A DNA stretch of 64,000 bases from Shinella zoogloeoides (GCF_022682305.1 NZ_CP093528.1:1563501-1627500), one strand, 5' to 3'; numbered from the stretch's first letter, positions 26,161 to 35,125 are shown. Notes: generated by a model not told the origin, from the letters alone. Translations and numbers: made by a program.

Positions 26161-27378
26161 ATGGAAGAGTTTCACAAGGTCCGGCGTCTGCCGCCGTATG
26201 TTTTCGAACAGGTCAACCGTTTGAAAGCAAGCGCGCGAGCGGGCGGCGCCGACATCATCGACCTTGGCATGGGCAACCCCGACCTGCCGACGCCGAAAGC
26301 CATTGTCGACAAGCTGTGCGAAGTGGTCCAGGACCCGCGCACGCACCGCTATTCCTCGTCCAAGGGCATTCCCGGCCTCCGCCGCGCGCAAGCCGCCTAT
26401 TACGCCCGCCGCTTCGGCGTGAAGCTGAACCCGGAGACGCAGGTCGTCGCGACCCTCGGCTCCAAGGAAGGCTTCGCCAACATGGCGCAGGCCATCACCG
26501 CGCCGGGCGACGTCATCCTCTGCCCGAACCCGACCTATCCGATCCACGCCTTCGGCTTCCTGATGACCGGCGGCGTCATCCGTTCCATTCCGGTGGAGCC
26601 GGACGAGACCTTCTTCCCGCCGCTCGAGCGCGCCGTGCGCCACTCGATCCCGAAGCCGCTGGCGCTGATTCTGAACTATCCGTCGAACCCGACGGCGCAG
26701 GTTGCCACGCTCGATTTCTACAAGGACGTCATCGCCTTTGCGAAGAAGCACGACATCATCGTGCTTTCCGACCTTGCCTATTCGGAAATCTACTTCGACG
26801 ACACGCCGCCGCCGTCCGTGCTGGAAGTGCCGGGCGCCATGGACGTGACGGTGGAGTTCACCTCCATGTCGAAAACCTTTTCCATGCCCGGCTGGCGCAT
26901 GGGCTTTGCCGTCGGCAACGAGCGTCTGATCGCCGCCCTGACGCGCGTGAAGTCCTATCTCGACTACGGCGCCTTCACGCCGATCCAGGTGGCCGCGACC
27001 CATGCGCTGAACGGCGATGGTTCGGACATCGCAGAAGTGCGCAATGTCTACAAGCGCCGCCGCGACGTGATGGTCGAGAGCTTCGGCAAGGCCGGTTTCG
27101 AAGTGCCGCCGCCGGCCGCAACCATGTTCGCCTGGGCGAAGATCCCGGAAAAGTTCCGCCATCTCGGCTCGCTGGAATTCTCCAAGCTGCTCGTCGAGAA
27201 GGCGGATGTCGCCGTCGCCCCGGGCGTTGGCTTCGGAGAGCTCGGCGACGATTACGTCCGCCTCGCGCTGGTCGAGAACGAGCACCGCATCCGCCAGGCT
27301 GCGCGCAATATCAAGAAGTTCCTTTCCACGGCCGACGAGACGATGCACAACGTCATCTCGCTGAACGCCCATCGCTAA
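26161..27378 (+). CDS. PLP-dependent class I/II aminotransferase (AlaC-like)
   Basis: This fold-type I aminotransferase of 405 residues starts MEEFHKVRRLPPYVFEQVNR and contains GMGNPDLPTP, NYPSNPTAQVA and the PLP-lysine motif SMSKTFSMPGWRMGF (Lys near residue 237). Close families are AlaC (alanine-pyruvate) and LL-diaminopimelate aminotransferases; I favour AlaC-like but cannot separate them. It stands just before hom with a terminator between them, a common rhizobial arrangement. Confidence 0.88.
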   Translation: MEEFHKVRRLPPYVFEQVNRLKASARAGGADIIDLGMGNPDLPTPKAIVDKLCEVVQDPRTHRYSSSKGIPGLRRAQAAYYARRFGVKLNPETQVVATLGSKEGFANMAQAITAPGDVILCPNPTYPIHAFGFLMTGGVIRSIPVEPDETFFPPLERAVRHSIPKPLALILNYPSNPTAQVATLDFYKDVIAFAKKHDIIVLSDLAYSEIYFDDTPPPSVLEVPGAMDVTVEFTSMSKTFSMPGWRMGFAVGNERLIAALTRVKSYLDYGAFTPIQVAATHALNGDGSDIAEVRNVYKRRRDVMVESFGKAGFEVPPPAATMFAWAKIPEKFRHLGSLEFSKLLVEKADVAVAPGVGFGELGDDYVRLALVENEHRIRQAARNIKKFLSTADETMHNVISLNAHR

Positions 27379-27386
27379 TGAAATCC

Positions 27387-27416
27387 GCCCTCCGCGCTTC
27401 CAGCGGAGGGCTTTTC
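27387..27416 (+). terminator. intrinsic terminator after the aminotransferase gene
   Basis: GCCCTCCGC (27387-27395) pairs with GCGGAGGGC (27403-27411) and is followed by TTTTCC. Confidence 0.8.
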
Positions 27417-27438
27417 CAAAAACGCATAGGACATGACC

Positions 27439-28761
27439 ATGGCTGATGCCCTGAAGATCGGCATTGCGGGCTTGGGGACCGTTGGTGCCTCGCTCGCGAA
27501 GATTCTCGTCGAACGCAGGGACATGCTTCAGACGACGTGCGGCCGGCCGATCGAGATCGTCGCCGTCACGGCGCGCACGAAGGGTCGCGATCGCGGCGTC
27601 GATCTGTCCGCGGCCGAATGGTTCGACGATGCGGTTTCGCTCGCCGGAAATGCGAAGATCGACGTCTTCGTGGAATTGATGGGTGGGTCGGGCGACCCGG
27701 CCTATTCCGCCGTTAAGGCGGCGCTGTCGCGCGGCGTCCATGTCGTGACGGCCAACAAGGCGCTGCTTGCCGCCCACGGCGTCGAGCTTGCCGGCATTGC
27801 CGAAAAGCACGGCTGCATCCTCAACTACGAGGCGGCGGTTGCTGGTGGCATCCCGGTCATCAAGGCGCTGCGTGAATCCCTGACGGGCAACACGATTTCC
27901 CGCGTCTATGGCATCATGAACGGCACCTGCAACTACATCCTCACCAAGATGGAGAAGGAGGGGCTGTCCTTCGAGGCCTGCCTGAAGGAAGCCCAGCGCC
28001 TCGGTTATGCCGAAGCCGACCCGGCCTTCGATATCGAGGGCAACGATACGGCGCACAAGCTTTCGATCCTGACGACGCTTGCCTTCGGTACGAAGATCGC
28101 GGCCGACGACATCTATCTCGAAGGCATCACCAACATCTCCATCGACGACATCCGCGCCGCCGCCGATCTCGGCTACCGCATCAAGCTGCTCGGCGTGGCG
28201 CAGAAGACCGATACGGGCGTCGAACAGCGCGTTCACCCGACCATGGTGCCGCTCGACAGCGTCATCGCGCAGGTGGACGGCGTGACGAATGCGGTCGCCG
28301 TCGAATCGGACATTCTGGGCGAACTCCTGATGGTCGGCCCCGGCGCCGGCGGCAATGCCACGGCCTCCGCCGTGCTCGGCGACATCGCCGACATCGCCAA
28401 GAGCCGTCCGGGCGCACAGACCGTTCCGGTCCTCGGCCGCCCGGCCGCGGCGCTTGCGCCCTACAAGCGCGCGCAGATCCGCAAGCATCACGGCGGCTAT
28501 TTCATCCGCCTTTCGGTGGAGGACCGCACGGGCGTCTTCGCCAGCATCGCCAGGCACATGGCGGAGAACGGCATCTCGCTGGAATCCATCGTGCAGCGCG
28601 CGCAGTCCACGGCCGAATCGACCGATCCGAAAACGATCATCCTCGTCACCCATGCGACGATGGAGGATTCCGTCCGCAAGGCCGTCGCTTCCATCAAGAG
28701 CGAAGGCTACCTCGTCGGCGAACCGCAGGTGATCCGCATCGAGCGGCCGAAGGCGGCTTGA
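27439..28761 (+). CDS. hom: homoserine dehydrogenase
   Basis: This enzyme reduces aspartate semialdehyde to homoserine for Thr, Met and Ile synthesis. The 440 residues contain the NAD(P)-binding GIAGLGTVGASLAK, the catalytic-region motifs TANKALLA and NGTCNYILTKM, and a C-terminal ACT domain from about residue 354 (FIRLSVEDRTGVFASIA) for amino-acid feedback. The second ATG (27439) is chosen because AGGA lies seven bases upstream; the first ATG at 27433 is too close to it. Confidence 0.96.
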   Translation: MADALKIGIAGLGTVGASLAKILVERRDMLQTTCGRPIEIVAVTARTKGRDRGVDLSAAEWFDDAVSLAGNAKIDVFVELMGGSGDPAYSAVKAALSRGVHVVTANKALLAAHGVELAGIAEKHGCILNYEAAVAGGIPVIKALRESLTGNTISRVYGIMNGTCNYILTKMEKEGLSFEACLKEAQRLGYAEADPAFDIEGNDTAHKLSILTTLAFGTKIAADDIYLEGITNISIDDIRAAADLGYRIKLLGVAQKTDTGVEQRVHPTMVPLDSVIAQVDGVTNAVAVESDILGELLMVGPGAGGNATASAVLGDIADIAKSRPGAQTVPVLGRPAAALAPYKRAQIRKHHGGYFIRLSVEDRTGVFASIARHMAENGISLESIVQRAQSTAESTDPKTIILVTHATMEDSVRKAVASIKSEGYLVGEPQVIRIERPKAA

Positions 28762-28784
28762 TTTTCGCTTGTCACCGTAAACCA

Positions 28785-28833
28785 TCCAGTGCCCGCCTCC
28801 GCCCTTGCGCCGGAGCGCGGGCACTGGTCTTTT
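28785..28833 (+). terminator. intrinsic terminator between hom and recJ
   Basis: CCAGTGCCCGC-CTCCG pairs with CGGAG-C-GCGGGCACTGG, one base bulged, and is followed by TCTTTT. Confidence 0.75.
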
Positions 28834-28854
28834 AGGCCAAGCAGGAACGCCGCC

Positions 28855-30663
28855 ATGAGCATGTTGGAAAACGCAGATCCCGTCAGCCGGGCCTTTCTCG
28901 GCGTCGAGCGCTCGGCGACCGGGCAGCGCTGGGTGGCGAGGCTCGACCAGGTGGGGGAGAACCGCGCGCTGGCGATGAGCCAGACCCATGGCCTGCCGGA
29001 CCTCATCTCCCGCGTGCTTTCGGGGCGGGGCGTTGCTTTCGAGGGCGCACTGGAATTCCTCGATCCGACGTTGCGCCGGCTGATGCCGGAACCCTACAGC
29101 CTGGTGGATTGCGAGGCGGCGACGGAGCGGCTGGCGCGCGCCATCGAGCGGCGCGAGCGGGTGGCGATCTTCGGCGACTACGATGTCGACGGGGCGTCGT
29201 CCTCCGCCTTGCTCTATCGTTTCCTGACGCATTTCGGCGTGCCGGCGGAAATCTATATCCCCGACCGTATTTTCGAGGGCTACGGCCCGAACCCCAACGC
29301 CATCGGCCAGCTCATCGACCGGGGTGCACAACTGATCGTGACGGTCGATTGCGGTTCCACGAGCCACGAATCGCTCGCCGTCGCGAAGGAGCGGGGCATC
29401 GATGTCATCGTCATCGATCACCATCAGGTCGGTGAGGAGCTGCCGCCGGCCGCGGCGCTGGTCAATCCGAACCGCGAGGACGACCTGTCGGGACAGGGGC
29501 ACCTGTCCGCCGCCGGTGTCGTCTTCCTCGTGCTGGTGGCGCTGCAGCGGCTTCTGCGCCAGCGCGGCGATGCACGGGCTACGAGCTTCGACCTTCTCTC
29601 CATGCTCGACCTTGTGGCGCTGTCCACGGTCTGCGACGTCGTTCCGCTGAAGGGGCTGAACCGCGCCTATGTGGTCAAGGGCCTCGTCGCCGCGCGCCAT
29701 CTCGGCAATGCGGGCCTGACGGCGCTGCTGAAGCAGGCGGGTATCGGCGGGCCGGTGACGCCCTATCATCTCGGCTTCCTCGTCGGCCCGCGCATCAATG
29801 CCGGCGGGCGCATCGGGGACGCGGCGCTCGGTAGCCGCCTGCTGACCATTGACGAGCCGGGTGAGGCCGAACGCATAGCGAAACAACTCGACGAGCTGAA
29901 TCGCGAGCGGCAAGCCATGGAGGCCGCCATGCTGGCGGAAGCCGAGGCCGAAGCGCAGGCCGAATACGGAACGGGCGACAACGCCTCGGTGATCCTGACG
30001 GCCCGTGAGGGCTGGCATCCGGGAGTCGTCGGGCTGCTCGCCTCGCGGCTGAAGGACCGTTTTCGCCGCCCGGCCTTCGCCATCGCTTTCGACCCTTCCG
30101 GCAAGGGCACCGGTTCCGGCCGCTCGATCAGCGGTTTCGACCTTGGGCGCATGGTCCGTGCGGCGGTGGAGGAGGGCATCCTCGTCAAGGGCGGTGGCCA
30201 CGCCATGGCGGCGGGCCTGACGGTGGAGCGGGAAAAGCTCGGCCGCCTGCGCAGCTTCTTCGAGGAGCGTACGCAGCGCACCGTGCCGAATCTGGTGGCG
30301 ACGGAAACCCTGAAGATCGACGGCGCGCTCAGCGCCTCGGGCGCGACGCTGGCGCTCGCCGATCAACTCGAACAGGCCGGTCCCTACGGCTCCGGCCATC
30401 CGCAGCCCATCTTCGCGCTGCCGGCACACCGCGTTCGCGATGTGCGGCCTGTCGGCGTGAACCATCTGCGTGTCGGCCTCGAAGGCCCGGATGGCGGCCG
30501 GCTCGACGCCATGGCCTTCCGCGCGGCGGAGGCCGATCTCGGGCTTTTCCTGATGAAGGAGCGTGGTCAGACCGTGCATCTGGCCGGCACGCTCTCGGCC
30601 GATAGCTGGCAGGGAAACCAGCGTATCCAGTTCCGCATCATCGACGCAGCGAAAGCGTTCTGA
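28855..30663 (+). CDS. recJ: single-stranded-DNA-specific exonuclease RecJ
   Basis: RecJ degrades single-stranded DNA 5' to 3' in repair and recombination. The 602 residues contain the DHH phosphoesterase motifs FGDYDVDGASSSALLYRF, VDCGSTSHE and VIDHHQVG, then a DHHA1 domain with KGGGHAMAAGLTV and a C-terminal OB-type domain. The ATG at 28855 follows AGGA at eight bases. In several rhizobia, as I recall, glpX lies between hom and recJ; it is not here. Confidence 0.96.
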   Translation: MSMLENADPVSRAFLGVERSATGQRWVARLDQVGENRALAMSQTHGLPDLISRVLSGRGVAFEGALEFLDPTLRRLMPEPYSLVDCEAATERLARAIERRERVAIFGDYDVDGASSSALLYRFLTHFGVPAEIYIPDRIFEGYGPNPNAIGQLIDRGAQLIVTVDCGSTSHESLAVAKERGIDVIVIDHHQVGEELPPAAALVNPNREDDLSGQGHLSAAGVVFLVLVALQRLLRQRGDARATSFDLLSMLDLVALSTVCDVVPLKGLNRAYVVKGLVAARHLGNAGLTALLKQAGIGGPVTPYHLGFLVGPRINAGGRIGDAALGSRLLTIDEPGEAERIAKQLDELNRERQAMEAAMLAEAEAEAQAEYGTGDNASVILTAREGWHPGVVGLLASRLKDRFRRPAFAIAFDPSGKGTGSGRSISGFDLGRMVRAAVEEGILVKGGGHAMAAGLTVEREKLGRLRSFFEERTQRTVPNLVATETLKIDGALSASGATLALADQLEQAGPYGSGHPQPIFALPAHRVRDVRPVGVNHLRVGLEGPDGGRLDAMAFRAAEADLGLFLMKERGQTVHLAGTLSADSWQGNQRIQFRIIDAAKAF

Positions 30664-30698
30664 AGCGCGCTGGACTGTCGAAATTCGGGGAGGGAAGG

Positions 30699-30773
30699 TG
30701 GCACGCCCTAGGGGAGTCGAACCCCTCTTTCCAGAATGAAAATCTGGCGTCCTAACCGATAGACGAAGGGCGC
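30699..30773 (-). tRNA. tRNA-Glu (anticodon TTC), copy 1
   Basis: On the minus strand GCGCCCT pairs with AGGGCGT (one G-T). The loop TTTTCAT between CCAGA and TCTGG gives anticodon TTC. The T arm GAGGGGTTCGACTCCCCT and an encoded CCA are present. The sequence is identical to the next two copies. Confidence 0.97.
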
Positions 30774-30786
30774 GTGCGGTGGGCGT

Positions 30787-30815
30787 TTTCTAGTCGGGAG
30801 CGCGGATTCGCGCAA
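30787..30815 (-). promoter_or_regulatory. promoter of tRNA-Glu copy 1
   Basis: On the minus strand TTGCGC (30810-30815) and TAGAAA (30787-30792) are 17 bases apart. The 13 bases from the -10 to the tRNA are the same in all three copies. Confidence 0.7.
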
Positions 30816-30913
30816 GTCCCTAAATGCAGGAATTTTCAGTTTTTTTCGCTGGCGCAAGCATATGGCTGCGCGCGTTGCGGAGGCACGGTTCAAGGGTTTG
30901 CGAAGGGAGAGGG

Positions 30914-30988
30914 TGGCACGCCCTAGGGGAGTCGAACCCCTCTTTCCAGAATGAAAATCTGGCGTCCTAACCGATAGACGAAGGGCGC
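30914..30988 (-). tRNA. tRNA-Glu (anticodon TTC), copy 2
   Basis: Identical over all 75 bases to the copies at 30699 and 31120, with encoded CCA. Confidence 0.97.
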
Positions 30989-31001
30989 GTGCGGTGGGCG
31001 T

Positions 31002-31030
31002 CTTCTAGTCGGGACGCGGCGGATGCGCAA
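31002..31030 (-). promoter_or_regulatory. promoter of tRNA-Glu copy 2
   Basis: On the minus strand TTGCGC (31025-31030) and TAGAAG (31002-31007) are 17 bases apart. Confidence 0.7.
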
Positions 31031-31119
31031 GACGGAAAATCATGTTCCGCGCAACTTTTTCAACAGCGCGCACGGATGGTTCAGACAGATAAAACGGCTT
31101 GTTTCAGGGGAGGGAACCG

Positions 31120-31194
31120 TGGCACGCCCTAGGGGAGTCGAACCCCTCTTTCCAGAATGAAAATCTGGCGTCCTAACCGATAGACGAAGGGCGC
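31120..31194 (-). tRNA. tRNA-Glu (anticodon TTC), copy 3
   Basis: Identical to the other two copies, with encoded CCA. It is the first of the three in the direction of transcription. Confidence 0.97.
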
Positions 31195-31207
31195 GTGCGG
31201 TGGGCGT

Positions 31208-31236
31208 CTTATAGAAGGGCGCTTTTTAATGCGCAA
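31208..31236 (-). promoter_or_regulatory. promoter of tRNA-Glu copy 3
   Basis: On the minus strand TTGCGC (31231-31236) and TATAAG (31208-31213) are 17 bases apart. The -10 is closer to consensus than in copies 1 and 2. Confidence 0.75.
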
Positions 31237-31333
31237 GCGGGAAAAAGCCGTTGCGGCAAAAAAATGGAAAGCCGCCCGAAGGCGGCTCTGGATGGCGAAA
31301 AAACCATCGATCGCAATGGCTTGGCATCTACCG

Positions 31334-32575
31334 TCATTTGCGCCGGCGGCAGCGCCAGTTCCAGTCGCGCTCCGGGCCGACGTCGATATGCACGGATTCG
31401 GTATGGCAATAAGTGCCGACGCCGCCACGTCCGGGCATGCTGCGCAGATATTCCGCCAGCTCCCATTTGGTGACGCCCGCGATCTGGATATCGGCCGCCT
31501 CGCAGCGCGTGTGCAGCGATTGCTTGGCGCGGTTCACCTTGATGTCGCGCAGGCCTGAGGTGACGATGATCGGCTTGTCGTAGTGCTTCTCGATCGTCTT
31601 CAGCACCTGCAGCAGCTCCGGCTTGAAGCAGCCCGTCTTCACCTTCTCGGTCTGCAGCCAAAGGCCGTTCGGCGCTAGGCGTGCGAGACCGGCGAGCGAG
31701 GCCACTTCCTTGAACTGCGGCGTACCATCCTCGACCTCTTCGGCTTCGGAGTGATCGTTGGTGTCGGTGGAGAAAAGGGCGTTGGCGCCTTTAACGCCGG
31801 GCAGGGTGCCGAGTGAGGCCGTCTGCATGGCGCCGGCGCTGTTACGGTTGAGCGTGCGGCGCGCCGTTCCGGAGAATCGCTGACCGTCGAACTGTTCCGC
31901 CTGTCCGCTCTTGTCGGCGAAGAGGGAACCGTCCGGCAGCGCATCGGCCGTCGCCGGCATGGCGAGCGCCCGGTCGGCGGCGTTGCCTGCCGCCGGCTCT
32001 TCCACAAGCGCGGTGCGGGCCGTCTTGGGGATAGGAATATTCGCCGGCAACACGACGGCCTGGCCGTCCTCGAAGGTCGCGACCTGCTGGCCCGTTGCGC
32101 CGACCGGCGGCATGTCCTCGACGGGCAGGCGGCCGGTCTGGTCGGTGCCCTGCTGGGCTGTCCCGGCATAGAGGCTGTTTACGGCGGCGTTCGTGCCGGC
32201 GGTCTGGCCTGCATAGGCCGAGCCCGCCGGGCTGACCTGTCCGCCGTTGGAATAGATACTGGCCTGACCGGCATTGAGTGCCGCCGGCTGCATGATCGCA
32301 CCGGCCATGTCGCGCGCGGCTTCGCCGCCCGCCTGCTGCTGATCGGCCGTTGCATCTGCGGCGACGCCGGAAGCCTGCGTCGATGCGCCGGCGACGACAG
32401 GCGTCGTGGTCTCCGCCGCGCCGCCTTCGGCCACGGTCTCTTCTTCCTGCGCGGGCGTCATGTCCGCGCGCATATCGCTGGAGACTGCGGAAACGCAGCC
32501 CGAGAGTGTGGCGACCGAAACGGCCAGCAGCAATCCATACCGCAGCGTTTTCAAGACCGGCCGCTTTCCTTGCAT
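31334..32575 (-). CDS. DUF882/peptidase M15-like (YcbK family) lipoprotein
   Basis: The 413-residue protein has a lipoprotein signal (LLLAVSVATLSGC) and a long low-complexity stretch rich in Ala, Gly, Gln and Thr (about residues 30-290). A C-terminal DUF882 domain carries VTSGLRDIKVNRAKQS, SLHTRCEAADIQIAGV and SVHIDVG, the His/Asp positions of the M15A zinc fold. Members are thought to act on peptidoglycan; activity here is inferred. The start at 32575 places the signal peptide at the N terminus; upstream in-frame residues look non-coding. Confidence 0.85.
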   Translation of the reverse strand: MQGKRPVLKTLRYGLLLAVSVATLSGCVSAVSSDMRADMTPAQEEETVAEGGAAETTTPVVAGASTQASGVAADATADQQQAGGEAARDMAGAIMQPAALNAGQASIYSNGGQVSPAGSAYAGQTAGTNAAVNSLYAGTAQQGTDQTGRLPVEDMPPVGATGQQVATFEDGQAVVLPANIPIPKTARTALVEEPAAGNAADRALAMPATADALPDGSLFADKSGQAEQFDGQRFSGTARRTLNRNSAGAMQTASLGTLPGVKGANALFSTDTNDHSEAEEVEDGTPQFKEVASLAGLARLAPNGLWLQTEKVKTGCFKPELLQVLKTIEKHYDKPIIVTSGLRDIKVNRAKQSLHTRCEAADIQIAGVTKWELAEYLRSMPGRGGVGTYCHTESVHIDVGPERDWNWRCRRRK

Positions 32576-32912
32576 GTCCTGCAAAGGCTTTCCCCCGCTT
32601 TCGACGTTCGTGCCCCCGGTCTTGCCGCCGTCGGGCCATTTCTTCAAACAGTCGCAACCGCAATCGAGAAAGCCGGACGGGCCAGGCTGCGGTTGCCGCG
32701 ATGTTACCGTTTCGGCCAAGGGTGTAAAGGCCGAAGCGCTGAAGCCGTGAAACGCAGAACGGGAAGCAATCCGGCCCAAAAACGGCCAAACGCCCCCTCA
32801 CGCTGGCGAACGACCGGAATCGCAAGAAAATCCCGGTCAAATACGGCGAAACAATGGTTTGTGACGGAGGGTATAGGACGCAAGCTTTACCCGGAGCTTG
32901 CGTCCCGGCCGT
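32576..32912. other. intergenic region with no gene seen
   Basis: These 337 bases lie between the glyoxalase stop codon and the DUF882 start on the minus strand. I see no RNA gene, clear terminator or convincing short gene. It should contain the DUF882 promoter, but no strong -35/-10 pair stands out. Confidence 0.5.
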
Positions 32913-33353
32913 TTACCAGGCGCCCGTATTGCCCATCGAGACCCACGGCTCGGCCGGTGCAAGGCGTTCGCCCTTCTGCAGGATTTCGATGGAAATGCCG
33001 TCCGGCGAGCGCACGAAGGCCATGTGGCCGTCGCGCGGCGGGCGATTGATCGTGACACCGCCGTCCATCAGCTTGCGGCAGAACGCATATATATCGTCGA
33101 CCTCATAGGCGAGGTGGCCAAAATTGCGCCCGCCGGTATAATCCTCGCTGTCCCAGTTATAGGTGAGTTCCAGGCAGGGGGCGGCCTTGTCGCGCGCTGC
33201 CGCGACGTCCTCGGGCGCGGCGAGGAAGATCAGCGTGAAACGGCCGTTCTCGTTCTCGTGGCGGCGGACTTCCTGAAGGCCGAAAAGCGTGCAGTAGAAA
33301 TGAAGGGACTGGTCGACATCTTTGACGCGGACCATCGTATGAAGATAACGCAT
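32913..33353 (-). CDS. gloA: lactoylglutathione lyase (glyoxalase I)-like VOC protein
   Basis: The 146-residue protein starts MRYLHTMVRVKDVDQSLHFY and contains CLELTYNWDSEDYTGGRNFG and HLAYEVDDIYAF, the two beta-alpha-beta modules of glyoxalase I. His5, Glu near 72, His near 90 and Glu near 121 (SPDGISIEIL) are at the expected metal-ligand places. It detoxifies methylglycarbonyl-type compounds such as methylglyoxal with glutathione. It stands alone, divergent from the cold-shock gene. Confidence 0.9.
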   Translation of the reverse strand: MRYLHTMVRVKDVDQSLHFYCTLFGLQEVRRHENENGRFTLIFLAAPEDVAAARDKAAPCLELTYNWDSEDYTGGRNFGHLAYEVDDIYAFCRKLMDGGVTINRPPRDGHMAFVRSPDGISIEILQKGERLAPAEPWVSMGNTGAW

Positions 33354-33456
33354 TGGAAAATCCTCTGAAAGGGAATCGCCCGGAAGGTTAGGGTTTTGTC
33401 AGCTTCAGGCAAGCCTTGCGGCCTACCAATGCGATCGGCAAAACTTTCAAAGGGGC

Positions 33457-33487
33457 TTGCGCATTCGCATCGGGACAATGTTATTCT
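33457..33487 (+). promoter_or_regulatory. candidate promoter of the cold-shock gene
   Basis: TTGCGC (33457-33462) is 17-19 bases from GTTATT/TATTCT (33480-33487). It would give an untranslated leader of about 85 bases, as is usual for cold-shock genes. Confidence 0.4.
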
Positions 33488-33580
33488 GATTATCAAGAAT
33501 CAGTTAACCGTAACTCATGTGACGCGTAAACGAGGGGCTGGCAGGTCATGGTGGACAGGGTGTCTTCAAAGGAAATCACG

Positions 33581-34126
33581 ATGCGTGATGACCAGGGCAA
33601 CGACGCTGTCGATCTGATTGAGATCACCGGCGTCATCAAGTGGTTCGACGTCGCCAAGGGCTTCGGCTTCATCGTGCCGGACAACGGCATGCAGGACGTT
33701 CTCCTGCATGTGACGTGCCTGCGCCGCGACGGCTACCAGACGGTTCTGGAAGGCACGCGCGTCGTCGCCCTCATCCAGAAGCGCGACCGCGGCTACCAGG
33801 CGTTCCGCATCCTTTCCATGGACCAGACGACGGCCATTCATCCCTCGCAGCTTCCGCCGGTCAAGACGCATGTGCAGGTTACGCCGTCGAGCGGGCTGGA
33901 GCGCGTTCTCGTCAAGTGGTTCAACCGGACCAAGGGTTTCGGCTTCCTGACGCGCGGCGAGGGCACGGAAGATATCTTCATCCATATGGAGACGCTGCGT
34001 CGCTTCGGCCTTACGGAGCTGCGCCCCGGCCAGGTCGTGCTGGTGCGTTTCGGCGACGGCGACAAGGGCCTGATGGCCGCGGAAATCCACCCGGACATGC
34101 CGGTCGCCGGAAACAGGGCGCACTGA
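33581..34126 (+). CDS. two-domain cold-shock protein
   Basis: The 181-residue protein holds two cold-shock domains: the first at about residues 14-80 (VIKWFDVAKGFGFIVPDNG, DVLLHV) and the second at about 108-172 (LVKWFNRTKGFGFLTRGEG, DIFIHM). Each has RNP1 and RNP2 motifs for single-stranded nucleic acid binding. Start 33581 has AAGGA seven bases upstream; ATG 33548 is an alternative adding 11 residues. Its stop overlaps the next start in TGATG. Confidence 0.9.
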   Translation: MRDDQGNDAVDLIEITGVIKWFDVAKGFGFIVPDNGMQDVLLHVTCLRRDGYQTVLEGTRVVALIQKRDRGYQAFRILSMDQTTAIHPSQLPPVKTHVQVTPSSGLERVLVKWFNRTKGFGFLTRGEGTEDIFIHMETLRRFGLTELRPGQVVLVRFGDGDKGLMAAEIHPDMPVAGNRAH

Positions 34127-34626
34127 TGTCAGCGGCTTTCGCACGCCCCTTCGGCTTCGCCCGTCTGGCAAGCGCCGTCCTGGCGCTTTTTCTTTGCCTG
34201 TCGTTCAACGCTGCGGCCGGCGAAAAATTCGACAGCCAGCCGCTGACCATTGTCACGAAGGACGGCAAGAGCCATACCTTCACGGTGGAGCTCGCCGTGA
34301 CACCGCGCCAGCGCGAGCAGGGATTGATGAACCGCCGCGAAATGGCCGATGACCACGGCATGCTCTTCGCCTTCGGCGAGACGCGGCAGGTCTATATGTG
34401 GATGAAGAACACCTATATCCCGCTCGACATGCTCTTCATCGGCAAGGACGGCAAAATCCGCACCATCAGGCAGAATGCCGAACCGCTTTCCGAGGCGATC
34501 ATCGATTCGGGCGGCCCGATCGATTATGTGTTGGAACTGAACGGCGGCACCGCGAAACGTCTCGGCATCCGCGCCGGCAACCGCGTGCGGAATGAACTGA
34601 TGGATTCGCTGCGCAAGGGACAATAA
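34126..34626 (+). CDS. secreted DUF192 family protein
   Basis: The 166-residue protein has a Sec signal peptide (about residues 1-28, ending FNAAAG) and a DUF192 domain with QGLMNRREMADDHGMLF and MWMKNTYIPLDMLFIG. The family is small, widespread and of unknown function; it is predicted here to be periplasmic. Its start overlaps the cold-shock stop by one base, so the two genes are coupled. Confidence 0.9.
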   Translation: MSAAFARPFGFARLASAVLALFLCLSFNAAAGEKFDSQPLTIVTKDGKSHTFTVELAVTPRQREQGLMNRREMADDHGMLFAFGETRQVYMWMKNTYIPLDMLFIGKDGKIRTIRQNAEPLSEAIIDSGGPIDYVLELNGGTAKRLGIRAGNRVRNELMDSLRKGQ

Positions 34627-34712
34627 CAGGCGCTCATCTTCTCCGCTCTGGGAAGATGGGAGAACCGCTTGCGGAATTGGCGCTACCGTTCGCCTTCTGC
34701 CCGGGAAGAAAA

Positions 34713-34737
34713 GAGGCCCGGTAACAGGCCTCCTTTT
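34713..34737. terminator. bidirectional terminator between the DUF192 and small secreted protein genes
   Basis: GAGGCC (34713-34718) pairs with GGCCTC (34727-34732), with CTTTTAT on one side and TCTTTTC on the other strand. Confidence 0.65.
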
Positions 34738-34798
34738 ATAAGTGATGCCAGGTAGTTGCCGTGAACTAGCTGGGCGGGACAACGCCCGCCCGTACCCT

Positions 34799-35125
34799 TT
34801 AGTTTCTTATGTAATCGCAGATCGTTTTGAAGCCGGCGGCGAGCAGTCGCGCCTGAGCCGCACCGTTATGGCATTGCGTCATGGAGGTGAGACGAAAGGC
34901 GCGCTGGCACTTCCCTTCTTCCGCAGCCTTTACGGCGTGCTCCATGACGCAGGCGCGGTTCCCTTTGCCAAGACAGGCATCCACGCCGAGTTGCGCATAG
35001 GCGCCATCGCAATCGGCAGGGCCGGTGTCCTGCATGGCCCAGCTTACATCGTTCTGCCATGAGTCTTGAGCGAATGCCGCGCCGCCGATTGCGGAAAACA
35101 GGCACAGCAGTAATACTTTACGCAT
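34799..35125 (-). CDS. small secreted cysteine-rich protein
   Basis: I do not recognise the family. The 108-residue precursor has a clear signal peptide (MRKVLLLCLFSAIGGAAFAQ), and the mature part of about 89 residues has six cysteines (DCDG, ACLG, ACVM, KCQR, QCHN, ICDY), enough for three disulfides. GGAGGAAACC precedes the ATG at 35125. A hairpin lies just past the stop codon. It stands alone, so context gives no hint of role. Confidence 0.8.
   Translation of the reverse strand: MRKVLLLCLFSAIGGAAFAQDSWQNDVSWAMQDTGPADCDGAYAQLGVDACLGKGNRACVMEHAVKAAEEGKCQRAFRLTSMTQCHNGAAQARLLAAGFKTICDYIRN

Noticed and set aside
26155..30579. A 1474-codon open frame on the minus strand
   Set aside because: It lies exactly opposite the aminotransferase, hom and recJ genes. 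High GC leaves the antisense frame open; the translation is Arg/His/Asp-rich without family motifs.
30699..31194. CRISPR-like regularly spaced repeats
   Set aside because: The repeated units are complete tRNA-Glu genes with promoters; the spacing is irregular and there are no cas genes.
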